Positions 26,040 to 33,112 of a DNA stretch of 33,112 nt are shown in pieces. The translations under genes were made by a program, and so were the position numbers. The notes under the pieces were generated by a model. That model searched no databases and was not told the DNA's origin. It saw nothing but the letters and a program-made list of their open reading frames with translations. The stretch's first letter is position 1, and every line of letters begins with the position of its first letter. The stretch is from the NCBI RefSeq assembly GCF_002929805.1, contig NZ_PJJM01000065.1, forward strand, positions 1 to 33,112. Direction: 5' to 3'. The stretch is from Cryobacterium sp. Y50 (GTDB lineage: Bacteria > Actinomycetota > Actinomycetes > Actinomycetales > Microbacteriaceae).

Positions 26040-27448
26040 CAGCGATCACCCGCCCGGTCGGCGTCGGCACTGGTGACGGCATGTGCGACCGGTGCGGGCG
26101 CAGCTTGAGTTTCGGCGTCGCTGCCGCTATCCGTTTCGCTTTCGCTCACGGCGGAGACCGCGGCCCGCGGCCAGCTGATGACCACGGTCGTACCTTGGCC
26201 AGGGCGCGAGTTCACCACGGCGACGCCGCCCACGCTGGCGATCCGGTCGCGAATAGAGACTCGTACGCCGAGCCGGGCACTAGCCACGCTGGTCGGATCA
26301 AAGCCGCGGCCGGTGTCGCTGATCTCGATGCGGCATCCGCTTTGATCGTTACCGCAGATCGTCAGGCTGCGCGTTTGCGCTGGGCCGGCGTGCTGCACGC
26401 TGTTGACCATGGCTTGCACGCTCGCCGCGTACAGGGCCTCGGCGACGAACTCCGGAATGCTCAGGCCATCGACCCCCAACTCGGCGACGGTGAAAACGCC
26501 GGTGTCCGCGGCAGTGCCCCGAAGGCGCGCGACCAAACGGGTCACGTCCGTCGTCGCATCGTCGAGCGTGCGTTCGCCACTGGCCTCCTGCAAGCGGATG
26601 ATGGCGCTGCGAGCCATCGCCGCGGCCAGTTCGGCTCCCTTGGAATTGCGCACACCGGCGGCCGAGAGCAGAGTCGCGAGAACGCTGTCGTGCACGATCG
26701 AGTCGACCTCGACGCGTTCCACCTCGGTCGCGTGATGGCGCACCGCCACAGCGTATTTTGCCAGGGCATTGGACTGGGCGGTGTCGACCTTGTCGGTCGC
26801 GTCGCGGAGCACGTAGATGATGATGAGCACGACACCGCCGAGCAGCATGGCGTAGCAGGTGTCGAGGACGGCGAGCAGGCTTTCGGCCTTGCCGCCGGAG
26901 GGCAGTCCACGCAAGAGTCCAAAGACGACGGGCGTGACGACCGTGTAAATGATGGCCCAGAGCAGCGGAAACGCGATCGCCGCGCACGAGGTCGCGACGG
27001 TGCACAGGTACCAGAGCCACGGTTTGCTGTCGAGAACGACCGTGGGGTCGCGCATGACGAGCGGCCAGACCATCAGGGCAATGAGGTAGCAGGCCGCGAC
27101 AATGCCGGCCGTAGTGCGGATGCCGCGCCGAACCAGCGTTGCGACTACGAACACCAGAATTGACAAGCCCAGGGCGATTCCGATGGGTACTGCGGAACCG
27201 GGCTTGCGACTTTCCAGCTGTACGAGCATGAGCGGCAGCGCCTGGAGCGCGAAGACCACCGCGACGCCGGCCACCGAACGGGACAGCGCGATCTCGATCT
27301 GGGCGTGACTGATCGGATTGCGCGGGTGCCGGGGCCGGCCGAACAGGTCGTCCTGGAAGTCGGCCGGACTGACCGTGCCGAACGCCGCCGGATCGGTAGA
27401 CAACAGGGCTCCCGCTCGGGCGACCCGTTTAGTCACCGCGGTCACCAT
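26039..27448 (-). CDS. Membrane sensor histidine kinase
   Basis: The 469-residue kinase has about six membrane helices (57-215), then a HisKA_3-like segment with VEVDSIVHDSVLATLLSA (phosphoacceptor H253) and a HATPase domain. The N box is NSVQHAG (N349), the G1 box DTGRGFD (378-384), and GQGTTVV (417-423) the G2-type motif. About 45 extra residues, Ser/Asp/Ala-rich, follow the domain. It is encoded directly downstream of its presumed regulator, overlapping it by 20 bp, and is followed by a second sensor-like gene. No extracellular ligand domain is obvious, so the signal probably comes from the membrane helices or the partner protein. Confidence 0.88.
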   Translation of the reverse strand: MVTAVTKRVARAGALLSTDPAAFGTVSPADFQDDLFGRPRHPRNPISHAQIEIALSRSVAGVAVVFALQALPLMLVQLESRKPGSAVPIGIALGLSILVFVVATLVRRGIRTTAGIVAACYLIALMVWPLVMRDPTVVLDSKPWLWYLCTVATSCAAIAFPLLWAIIYTVVTPVVFGLLRGLPSGGKAESLLAVLDTCYAMLLGGVVLIIIYVLRDATDKVDTAQSNALAKYAVAVRHHATEVERVEVDSIVHDSVLATLLSAAGVRNSKGAELAAAMARSAIIRLQEASGERTLDDATTDVTRLVARLRGTAADTGVFTVAELGVDGLSIPEFVAEALYAASVQAMVNSVQHAGPAQTRSLTICGNDQSGCRIEISDTGRGFDPTSVASARLGVRVSIRDRIASVGGVAVVNSRPGQGTTVVISWPRAAVSAVSESETDSGSDAETQAAPAPVAHAVTSADADRAGDR

Positions 27449-28133
27449 CGGAGGCGTCGAGTCCTGGCAGGATTCCGTCTTCGACGGCGCGGCGCAGCAG
27501 GTCGACCTTGGTCGGCGCTGGGCGGCCGACCTCGACGTACTTTACGCGGATGCGGTCAAGGTACTCCCGCGCGGTGGAGTGCGCGATACCGAGCTGCAGG
27601 GCGACCATCTTGAGCGGCAAACCCGAGGCGTACAGGTGTAGAACGTCACGTTCACGGCGACCGAGCTGAGCCTTGGCGAAATCACGATCGGCGTCGATCG
27701 CGGTGGCCCACTCGAGATTGTTGAGCACATCGCCGCGGGCGACGGAGGCCACGGCAGCCATGACGGTGGTGGTCGGCGAGGACTTGGGGATGACTCCGGC
27801 GGCGCCGGCGGCGAGTGCCTCACGAACCGAGGCCACCCGGTCGGCGATGCTGTGGACAAGCACGGCCGAGCCGGTGCTCGCGACGAGGTGCACATTATCG
27901 GTCACGAGCGAACCGTCGCCGAGCGAGAGGTCGAGCACGATCACGTCGCACGCTCGTCCGGCGAGGCCGTCCACGAGTGCCTGAGCGGTCGCGGCGGCGA
28001 AAAGCACCTCGTAGCTGGAGTTTTCACACGCGGCCTGCAGGCCCAGTCGCACCGATTCGTGGTCGTCGACGATGCCGACGCGAACGGGCTGCTCGGGGAT
28101 GGTTGGTGCGGGATCAGGAAGTGCGTGACTCAC
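27429..28133 (-). CDS. LuxR/NarL-type response regulator
   Basis: The 234-residue regulator has an intact receiver: VGIVDDHES (D23, D24), phosphoacceptor D68 in VIVLDLSLGDG, S95 and K117. A C-terminal helix-turn-helix runs from LGRRERDVLHLYASGL through STAREYLDRIRVKY. The end, GRPAPTKVDLLRRAVEDG, differs from classical NarL proteins and marks an actinobacterial subgroup. GTG 28133 is chosen as start because AAGGA lies about 9 bases upstream; a TTG at 28166 is unsupported. It precedes the kinase gene and probably receives its phosphate. The target genes are unknown. Confidence 0.9.
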   Translation of the reverse strand: MSHALPDPAPTIPEQPVRVGIVDDHESVRLGLQAACENSSYEVLFAAATAQALVDGLAGRACDVIVLDLSLGDGSLVTDNVHLVASTGSAVLVHSIADRVASVREALAAGAAGVIPKSSPTTTVMAAVASVARGDVLNNLEWATAIDADRDFAKAQLGRRERDVLHLYASGLPLKMVALQLGIAHSTAREYLDRIRVKYVEVGRPAPTKVDLLRRAVEDGILPGLDASDGDRGD

Positions 28134-28172
28134 GATGTCGCTGTCCTTCTGGTTGGCTCGTGTCAAGGATAG

Positions 28173-29489
28173 CTATTTGCTGAGCAGTGCGACGGCCTCG
28201 ACGTGATGGGTATTGGGGAACAGGTCGAAGGCTCGCAGGGTGCGCAGCTGGTATCCCTGCTTCTGGAACAGCGCGACGTCGCGAGCCAGGGCCACCGGGT
28301 CGCAGGCCACGTAGACGATTTGCCGGGGGCCCAGGGCCACCAGCTGATCAACGACGGCGGTGCCCGCGCCGGAGCGCGGCGGGTCGAGCACGACGGTGGC
28401 GGCGGCGAGGCGCGCTCGCTCCGCCGCATCCGCGGTGCGTTGCAGGCGCTGCAGAAAGCGGTCAACCCGGTCGGCCTCGGCCGTGGCTCCGGCCCATCCT
28501 TTAAGGTTGCGGGCGGCGAAGACGACCGCTTCCGGGTCGCTTTCGACCGAGGTGATGCGAGTCGACGCGCCGAACTTGTCGCCGACGGCCGCGGCGAGCA
28601 GGCCGACACCACCGTAGAGATCGAGGTTGGCGGCCCGCGGGTCGAACTGATCGGGGTCGATTATGTTCTGCACTGCGTGGTAGAGCGTGTCGGCGGCCAT
28701 GGAGTGCACCTGCCAGAATCCGGACCGGTCGAGTTCGAACTCGCGGCCGTCGACAACCTCGTGAATCAGGCCGTGCGGCACCCGTCTGGGCTTGCCGTTG
28801 GCATCTTTGGCCGAGACGAGTACCTGCACGTCTCCCTTGCTTGGCGCAACCAGGTCAATCTTCGCGGCGTTGTGAAACAGGGTGTCGAGCGGGGCGCGCA
28901 GCTCGAGTTCGTGTTCGGCGAGCGGCAGATCGTCAATCGGGATCACGCGATGGCTGCGGGCGGCGTACGGGCCGATAGTGCCGTCGGCGGCGACGTGCAG
29001 GCTCACCCGGGTACGCCATCCGGTGCCGTCCATCGCGTCGCCGGGGCTGGCCTTGGCGCTGACTGCGACCGGTTCGACGACGACGTCGCTGTCGATCCCG
29101 GCCATGCGCTGGAGCGCGTCGGCGAGCACCTGGCGCTTGAGTTCGCGCTGGAATGCGAGCTCGATATGGCCGAATTCTGCACCGCCCGCGCGATCTTCGG
29201 GAGCGCGATCAACGGATGCTGCGCTCCAGATGTGCGGCTGGCGTTCCGGGGCGGCGTCGAGCACGGCCACCGTCTCGGCCCGCCAGAAGCTCTTGTGGTT
29301 CGCCTCGGTGAGGCGCGCGCGCACCCGCTCGCCGGGCAGGGTGTCGCTGACGAAAATGACGCGGCCCTCATGGCGGGCGATGAAGATTCCGCCGTGCGCG
29401 ACGTTGGTGATGTCGAGCTCAAGTTCGCTGCCGACCGTTTCGGACGGGGTACTGTCGGCGGCCTGGGACTGATGACTCGAATTGCTCAT
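28173..29489 (-). CDS. TrmA/RumA-type class I SAM-dependent RNA (uracil-5) methyltransferase
   Basis: The 438-residue protein has an N-terminal TRAM-like RNA-binding domain (ELDITNVAHGGIFIARHEGR, GERVRARL), a central region, and a SAM-binding methyltransferase domain with NLDLYGGVGLLAAAVG, VESDPEAV, VVLDPPRSGAG and VYVACDPVALARD, in which the Cys of CDP fits the family nucleophile. Such enzymes methylate a uridine at C5 in tRNA or rRNA; which one cannot be told. ATG 29489 is assumed as start, but AAGGA abuts it, so GTG starts up to 29516 are possible. It lies 39 bp upstream of the response regulator on the same strand. Confidence 0.9.
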   Translation of the reverse strand: MSNSSHQSQAADSTPSETVGSELELDITNVAHGGIFIARHEGRVIFVSDTLPGERVRARLTEANHKSFWRAETVAVLDAAPERQPHIWSAASVDRAPEDRAGGAEFGHIELAFQRELKRQVLADALQRMAGIDSDVVVEPVAVSAKASPGDAMDGTGWRTRVSLHVAADGTIGPYAARSHRVIPIDDLPLAEHELELRAPLDTLFHNAAKIDLVAPSKGDVQVLVSAKDANGKPRRVPHGLIHEVVDGREFELDRSGFWQVHSMAADTLYHAVQNIIDPDQFDPRAANLDLYGGVGLLAAAVGDKFGASTRITSVESDPEAVVFAARNLKGWAGATAEADRVDRFLQRLQRTADAAERARLAAATVVLDPPRSGAGTAVVDQLVALGPRQIVYVACDPVALARDVALFQKQGYQLRTLRAFDLFPNTHHVEAVALLSK

Positions 29490-29570
29490 TCCTTGATGAT
29501 CCCACACCCCCTCCACCCCTGTGCGATCGAGCCTGATTGAATGGAGTCACCGAAACTGCGAAGGACAAGC

Positions 29571-30227
29571 ATGCGCCTCTACCTGGCCTCCACCTCTCCG
29601 GCCCGACTGGCCCTGCTCCGGGCGGCCGGCATCGAACCGGTGCTGATCAACCCTGACGTCGACGAAGCACGCGTCGTCGCCGAGACCGAGGCTGCGGCCG
29701 GAACGCCACTCGCGCCGCGAGAACTCGTGCTGCTGCTGGCGCGGGCGAAAGCCGAGGCTGCGGCATCCGCTCTGCTGACAGAACCGCTGAACGGGCTGCT
29801 GCTCGGCGGCGACTCGGTGTTCGTGCTGGACGGGGTCATCTACGGCAAGCCGCACACCGCGGAGGCGGCACGGGAACGGTGGGAGCGCCAGCGCGGGCGC
29901 ACCGGAACGCTGTACTCGGGGCACTGGCTGATCGAGCTGACAGCCGGAGTGCCAAGCAGCGCGGTCGGCGCGGTCGCGGTGGCCGAAGTGACCTTCGCCG
30001 ACGACCTCGATGATGCCGAGCTCGACGCCTATATCGCGACCGGTGAACCGCTTTATGTGGCGGGAGCGTTCACGATCGACAGCCTCGGCGCTCCCTTCAT
30101 TATGAGCATCGTCGGCGACCCGTCAACCGTGGTGGGGTTGTCGCTGCCGACGCTTCGACGGCTGGTGCGCGGCCTCGGCCACGAGTGGCCGACCCTGTGG
30201 AATCGCCCCGGAGCGCTGGAATTGTAG
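29571..30227 (+). CDS. maf: Maf-like nucleoside triphosphate pyrophosphatase
   Basis: Maf proteins hydrolyse non-canonical or modified nucleoside triphosphates, such as dTTP/UTP or m5UTP. The 218-residue product begins MRLYLASTSPARLALLRAAG, with the conserved S-x-SPxR motif, has LLGGDSVFVLDG with the catalytic-type Asp, and ends with a GAFTIDSLGAPFI block and VGDPSTVVGLSLP. AAGGA lies 5 bases before ATG 29571; the frame's earlier ATG at 29541 has no ribosome site. It precedes the biotin carboxylase gene by 79 bp, a neighbour order common in Actinobacteria. Confidence 0.93.
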   Translation: MRLYLASTSPARLALLRAAGIEPVLINPDVDEARVVAETEAAAGTPLAPRELVLLLARAKAEAAASALLTEPLNGLLLGGDSVFVLDGVIYGKPHTAEAARERWERQRGRTGTLYSGHWLIELTAGVPSSAVGAVAVAEVTFADDLDDAELDAYIATGEPLYVAGAFTIDSLGAPFIMSIVGDPSTVVGLSLPTLRRLVRGLGHEWPTLWNRPGALEL

Positions 30228-30292
30228 GCATCCGCAAGAATCTGGCCGGTCTTTTTGTGGGAGAGAACCAAAATGGATGCGGCGCGGCCCAA

Positions 30293-30309
30293 TAGGCTAA
30301 GGGATTGTG
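30293..30309 (+). promoter_or_regulatory. -10 box for the biotin carboxylase gene
   Basis: AATAGGCT is followed after 8 bases by GTG 30307, with no ribosome site, giving a leaderless or nearly leaderless transcript separate from maf. Confidence 0.5.
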
Positions 30310-32079
30310 TCACTCATAACGAAGGTCCTCATCGCCAACCGAGGCGAGATCGCCGTTCGGGTCATCCGTGCCGCGAAGGACAGTGGAATTGTCTCTGTTG
30401 CTGTCTACGCCGACCAGGATCGCGACTCCCTGCACGCCCGTCTCGCCGACGAGGCGTACGGTCTCGACGGCACCAGCGGCGCCGAAACGTACCTGGTCAT
30501 CGACAAGATTCTGTCGATCGCCCGCCGCAGCGGCGCTGACGCCGTGCACCCCGGCTACGGCTTTCTGGCTGAGAACGCCGATTTCGCCCGCGCCGTGATC
30601 GGCGCCGGACTCATCTGGATCGGGCCATCGCCTGAAGCGATTGAGCAGCTCGGCGACAAGGTCTCCGCCCGCAAAATCGCCGAGAAGGTCAACGCGCCGA
30701 TGGCGCCTGGCACCCTAAACCCCTGCAGCGACGCCGCCGAGGTACTCGCCTTCGTCGACGTGCACGGTCTGCCCGTCGCGATCAAGGCCGCCTTCGGTGG
30801 CGGCGGCCGCGGCCTCAAGGTAGCCCGCACCCGTGAGGAGGTCGCCGAGATGTTCGACTCCGCCACCCGCGAGGCCATCACGGCCTTCGGTCGCGGCGAA
30901 TGCTTCGTCGAGAAGTACCTCGACTCCCCCCGACACGTCGAAACCCAGTGCCTGGCCGACCAGTACGGCAACGTCGTCGTCGTGTCGACCCGCGACTGCT
31001 CACTGCAGCGCCGGCACCAGAAGCTGGTCGAAGAGGCGCCAGCGCCCTTCCTCACCGAAGCGCAGACGACCGAGATGTATCGCGCGTCCAAGGCCATCCT
31101 CAAAGAGGTCGGCTATCTCGGCGCCGGCACCTGCGAGTTTCTCATCGGCCAGGACGGCACAGTCTCGTTTCTCGAGGTCAACACCCGCCTGCAGGTCGAG
31201 CACACCGTCTCCGAAGAGGTCACCGGCATCGACCTCGTGCGCGAACAGTTCCGCCTCGCTGAGGGCGGCGAACTTACCTATGGCGACCCCGTCGCATCCG
31301 CTCACTCGTTTGAATTTCGCATCAACGGAGAGGATGCCGGCCGCGGCTTTCTGCCCGCGCCCGGCCCGGTGCACGTATTCAAGCCGTCCGGCGGCCCCGG
31401 CGTACGCGTCGACACCGGCGTGCAGTCTGGCGATGTGATCAGCGGATCCTTCGATTCCCTGATCGCCAAGCTCATCGTCACCGGCGCAACTCGCGAAGAA
31501 GCTCTGGAACGTTCGCGCCGCGCCCTCGACGAGTTCGAGGTCGCCGGCCTGCCGACCGTGCTGCCCTTTCACCGCAAGGTCGTGCGCGACCCGGCCTTCG
31601 CCCCAAGCGACGAAAAGCCCTTCACGGTCTTCACCCGCTGGATCGAGACCGAGTTTGAGAACGACATCGAACCGTGGAGCGGCAGCATGGAAGATGCCGC
31701 TGGCCCGCAGAAACGCCACAGCATCGTCGTCGAGGTGCAGGGACGCCGTATCGAGGTGACGCTGCCCACCCGCCTGCTGCCCGGCGGCGCGAGCGCGCGC
31801 TCGGTCGGCCCGGCCCCCAAACGTCGCGGCGGTCTGCACTCCGTCGATACCGCCACCGGAGACGCCGTGAAAGCGCCGATGCAGGCGACCGTCGTCAAGC
31901 TGCTGGTGGCCGAGGGTGACCTGGTTGTCAAGGGCGACCTGCTGCTCGTGCTCGAGGCCATGAAAATGGAGCAGCCCCTCGTCGCCCACCGCGACGGCAC
32001 CGTCGGCAACCTGGCCGCCGTCGTCGGCACCACTGTTTCCTCCGGCTCCGTGCTGCTGACGGTCACCGACGCCGCCTAG
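30307..32079 (+). CDS. accA: Acyl-CoA carboxylase alpha subunit: biotin carboxylase with BCCP domain
   Basis: The 590-residue protein carries the biotin carboxylase (N-terminal [20 protein letters not shown]-grasp loop [46 protein letters not shown]) and, at the C-terminus, the biotin carrier domain with EAMKMEQP, where K553 is the lysine to be biotinylated. This is the AccA3/AccBC type of Actinobacteria. It carboxylates biotin with ATP and bicarbonate and passes the carboxyl to AccD. The biotin ligase is encoded at 21710-22534. The start is GTG 30307, adjoining a TAGGCT box. Confidence 0.97.
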   Translation: MSLITKVLIANRGEIAVRVIRAAKDSGIVSVAVYADQDRDSLHARLADEAYGLDGTSGAETYLVIDKILSIARRSGADAVHPGYGFLAENADFARAVIGAGLIWIGPSPEAIEQLGDKVSARKIAEKVNAPMAPGTLNPCSDAAEVLAFVDVHGLPVAIKAAFGGGGRGLKVARTREEVAEMFDSATREAITAFGRGECFVEKYLDSPRHVETQCLADQYGNVVVVSTRDCSLQRRHQKLVEEAPAPFLTEAQTTEMYRASKAILKEVGYLGAGTCEFLIGQDGTVSFLEVNTRLQVEHTVSEEVTGIDLVREQFRLAEGGELTYGDPVASAHSFEFRINGEDAGRGFLPAPGPVHVFKPSGGPGVRVDTGVQSGDVISGSFDSLIAKLIVTGATREEALERSRRALDEFEVAGLPTVLPFHRKVVRDPAFAPSDEKPFTVFTRWIETEFENDIEPWSGSMEDAAGPQKRHSIVVEVQGRRIEVTLPTRLLPGGASARSVGPAPKRRGGLHSVDTATGDAVKAPMQATVVKLLVAEGDLVVKGDLLLVLEAMKMEQPLVAHRDGTVGNLAAVVGTTVSSGSVLLTVTDAA

Positions 32080-32352
32080 CTTTCGCCCCGACCCCGCCCA
32101 CAGTTCACGAGTGGCCCGCGAAAACCGGGCGCTGGGACTCAGAGACTAGGAGCGTGGGTCAGTTCTGGTTGGAGTGTTTTTGGGGTTTGATCATGGGTTA
32201 CGTTTCGGTGTGCTGCCGATTTTACCTTTCGTCGTGGTTTTTGCGTCGGTGGGGGCTATGGGCGGTGCAGCCGAGGTGAGGACCCTCGAAATGCCCTAAT
32301 CTGCGGATGATGGCCCGGACGGGGACGGCACGCGTGTCTTTTAGGTGGCTGG
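32080..32352. other. Intergenic region with likely transposase orfB remnant
   Basis: No intact gene. On the minus strand, from about 32369 down to the stop at 32222-32224, the frame shifted by -1 from the orfA remnant reads DTRAVPVRAIIRRLG, which looks like the N-terminus of an IS3 OrfB. It then degenerates. The rest has no recognisable feature. Confidence 0.4.
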
Positions 32353-32727
32353 CTACTCGTCGGCGCTCATCAGTGCCGTCGGGATCGTTGTTTGCTCCTC
32401 GTTCGAGCTCGTGGTGAGCCCTTCCAAGAGCTCGAATGCTTTTCCCAAGATCTGTTGTGCTGCCTCGGACTGCGCGACCTTCTTCTTCAAGGCCTCGTTT
32501 TCCGCCCGCAGCCGCGCCAACTCGGCGCGATCACGATTTCCCATTCTTTTCGGCGACCTCTCTGACATTGCGACCATTGATGCGGCCCATTCTTCATCGT
32601 CGCGAGCCTGCAGCCACCGATCCACCGTGCCCTTCGCGAGGTTGAACTCGCGGAGCAGCCGCACCTTCGCACCACCACGCTCCACGCACTCATTCCAGCG
32701 GCGCAGGTACTCAATCCGAAACGCCAA
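32353..32727 (-). pseudogene. IS3-family OrfA-like transposase remnant
   Basis: The 124-residue frame resembles an IS3-type OrfA: a helix-turn-helix (RLLREFNLAKGTVDRWLQ) followed by a leucine-zipper-like stretch, LARLRAENEALKKKVAQSE. The TTG start is only a formal one: the frame stays open and family-like upstream to about 32790 (EIGSCRSFPL precedes), so the true N-terminus is missing or altered. The OrfB half with its DDE residues is absent; only a short piece remains in the -1 frame. No terminal inverted repeats were identified. It is probably inactive. Confidence 0.7.
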
Positions 32728-32864
32728 CGGAAACGAGCGACACGAGCCAATCTCGGGGATCGTCCCAGTCTCCGCTGGTCGAGCTCGCCGAGACCTCCAT
32801 CGACCAACGCGACCCTATCTGCGAACCCCGCCCATCCCCCCGCCCGAGCGTGCAGAGTACGCAA

Positions 32865-32908
32865 AAGACGGCCGTCACCCGCATGATTCGCGTGGTGACG
32901 GCCGTCTT
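32865..32908 (-). terminator. Rho-independent terminator of the wall-anchored protein gene
   Basis: AAGACGGCCGTCACC and GGTGACGGCCGTCTT are exact 15-bp inverted copies with a 14-base loop. On the minus strand the hairpin ends in TTTT, 12 bases after the stop codon of the gene at 32920. It would also work weakly on the plus strand. Confidence 0.9.
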
Positions 32909-32919
32909 CAGTGGATGCG

Positions 32920-33112
32920 TTACGCGACGCTCCGGCGACGACGCAGCACGAGCACGGCTCCGGCCAGGAGCAGCAGTAGCGCGGCGAAGCCGAGCGGCGC
33001 GGTCGCGAATCCGGTTGCCGCGAGCGCTGCGGTGGCGGCATCCGCTGAAATGTACGACAGGTACGTGAGCGTGCCGGTGGCGCTGACCGTCAGGAACGCG
33101 ACGCGCGACAGG
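32920..33112 (-). CDS. C-terminus of LAxTG-type sortase-anchored surface protein (runs off right edge)
   Basis: The minus-strand frame enters from the window edge and ends at TAA (32920-32922). The last 64 residues show a sorting signal: LAATG, then a hydrophobic helix (LGFAALLLLLAGAVLVL) and RRRR. LAxTG is the motif that class E sortases of Actinobacteria use to fix proteins to the cell wall. The rest of the protein lies outside the window, so its function cannot be said. The frame is not interrupted. A perfect terminator follows. Confidence 0.8.
   Translation of the reverse strand, partial: LSRVAFLTVSATGTLTYLSYISADAATAALAATGFATAPLGFAALLLLLAGAVLVLRRRRSVA

Noticed and set aside
28203..29540. 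445-codon plus-strand frame opposite the RNA methyltransferase
   Set aside because: Antisense to a gene with complete TrmA motifs; high-GC codon bias keeps the frame open.
32100..32130. GCCCG/CGGGC hairpin after the biotin carboxylase gene
   Set aside because: Only a 5-bp stem and no T run, too weak to call a terminator.
1..33112. CRISPR arrays, toxin-antitoxin pairs, phage genes, defence systems, tRNA or rRNA
   Set aside because: None seen on reading both strands; the only regular repeats are the protein-coding units at 3126-4386.

Overview
The window is chromosomal DNA from a high-GC Gram-positive actinobacterium, most likely of the family Microbacteriaceae. The evidence is a biotin-dependent acyl-CoA carboxylase set with its small epsilon subunit next to birA and maf, a purK-purE-LCP-GtrA block, many GTG/TTG starts, leaderless-looking promoters with a GGTAGnnT -10 box, and a partial LAxTG-type sortase substrate. 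Family level is an inference from gene content; no rRNA or tRNA was seen.

Region 1 (1-10414) is a cell-surface glycan island whose AT content looks higher than that of the rest. It holds the N-terminal part of an OafA-type membrane acyltransferase (minus), a large two-domain glycosyltransferase (plus), a minus-strand operon of Wzm permease, Wzt ATPase and a secreted protein with four C-terminal repeats of about 105 residues, a WbbL-like GT2 enzyme (plus), a GT-C polyprenyl-phosphate-sugar transferase (minus), and a polyprenol-phosphate-mannose synthase (plus).

Region 2 (10411-17082) makes activated deoxysugars: rmlC-rmlA (minus) diverging from rmlB-rmlD-GT4 (plus), giving dTDP-L-rhamnose, followed by gmd-fcl (plus), giving GDP-L-fucose. 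Together with region 1 this suggests a rhamnose-, fucose- and mannose-containing surface polymer, exported by an ABC-2 transporter. The LCP protein that follows could ligate such a polymer to the wall.

Region 3 (17083-21701) has a convergent intergenic stretch with a possible 25-codon peptide, then purK-purE-LCP (minus, translationally coupled), a divergent GtrA membrane protein, and a PH-domain membrane protein.

Region 4 (21126-32079) contains birA and, diverging from it across an 89-bp near-palindrome, accD-accE. A minus-strand block follows: a TrmA-type RNA methyltransferase, a LuxR-type response regulator, a histidine kinase and a second kinase-like protein without recognisable ATP-binding motifs. 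Then come maf and the biotin carboxylase/BCCP subunit (plus). BirA would biotinylate the BCCP lysine, and AccA, AccD and AccE would form an acyl-CoA carboxylase.

Region 5 (32080-33112) is a degenerate IS3-like transposase remnant, a strong terminator, and the C-terminus of a wall-anchored protein running off the right edge.

No plainly new defence or mobile system was found. The best candidates for something undescribed are the glycan-export operon with its repeat-bearing secreted protein, the two-sensor signalling operon, and the 89-bp palindrome between birA and accD.
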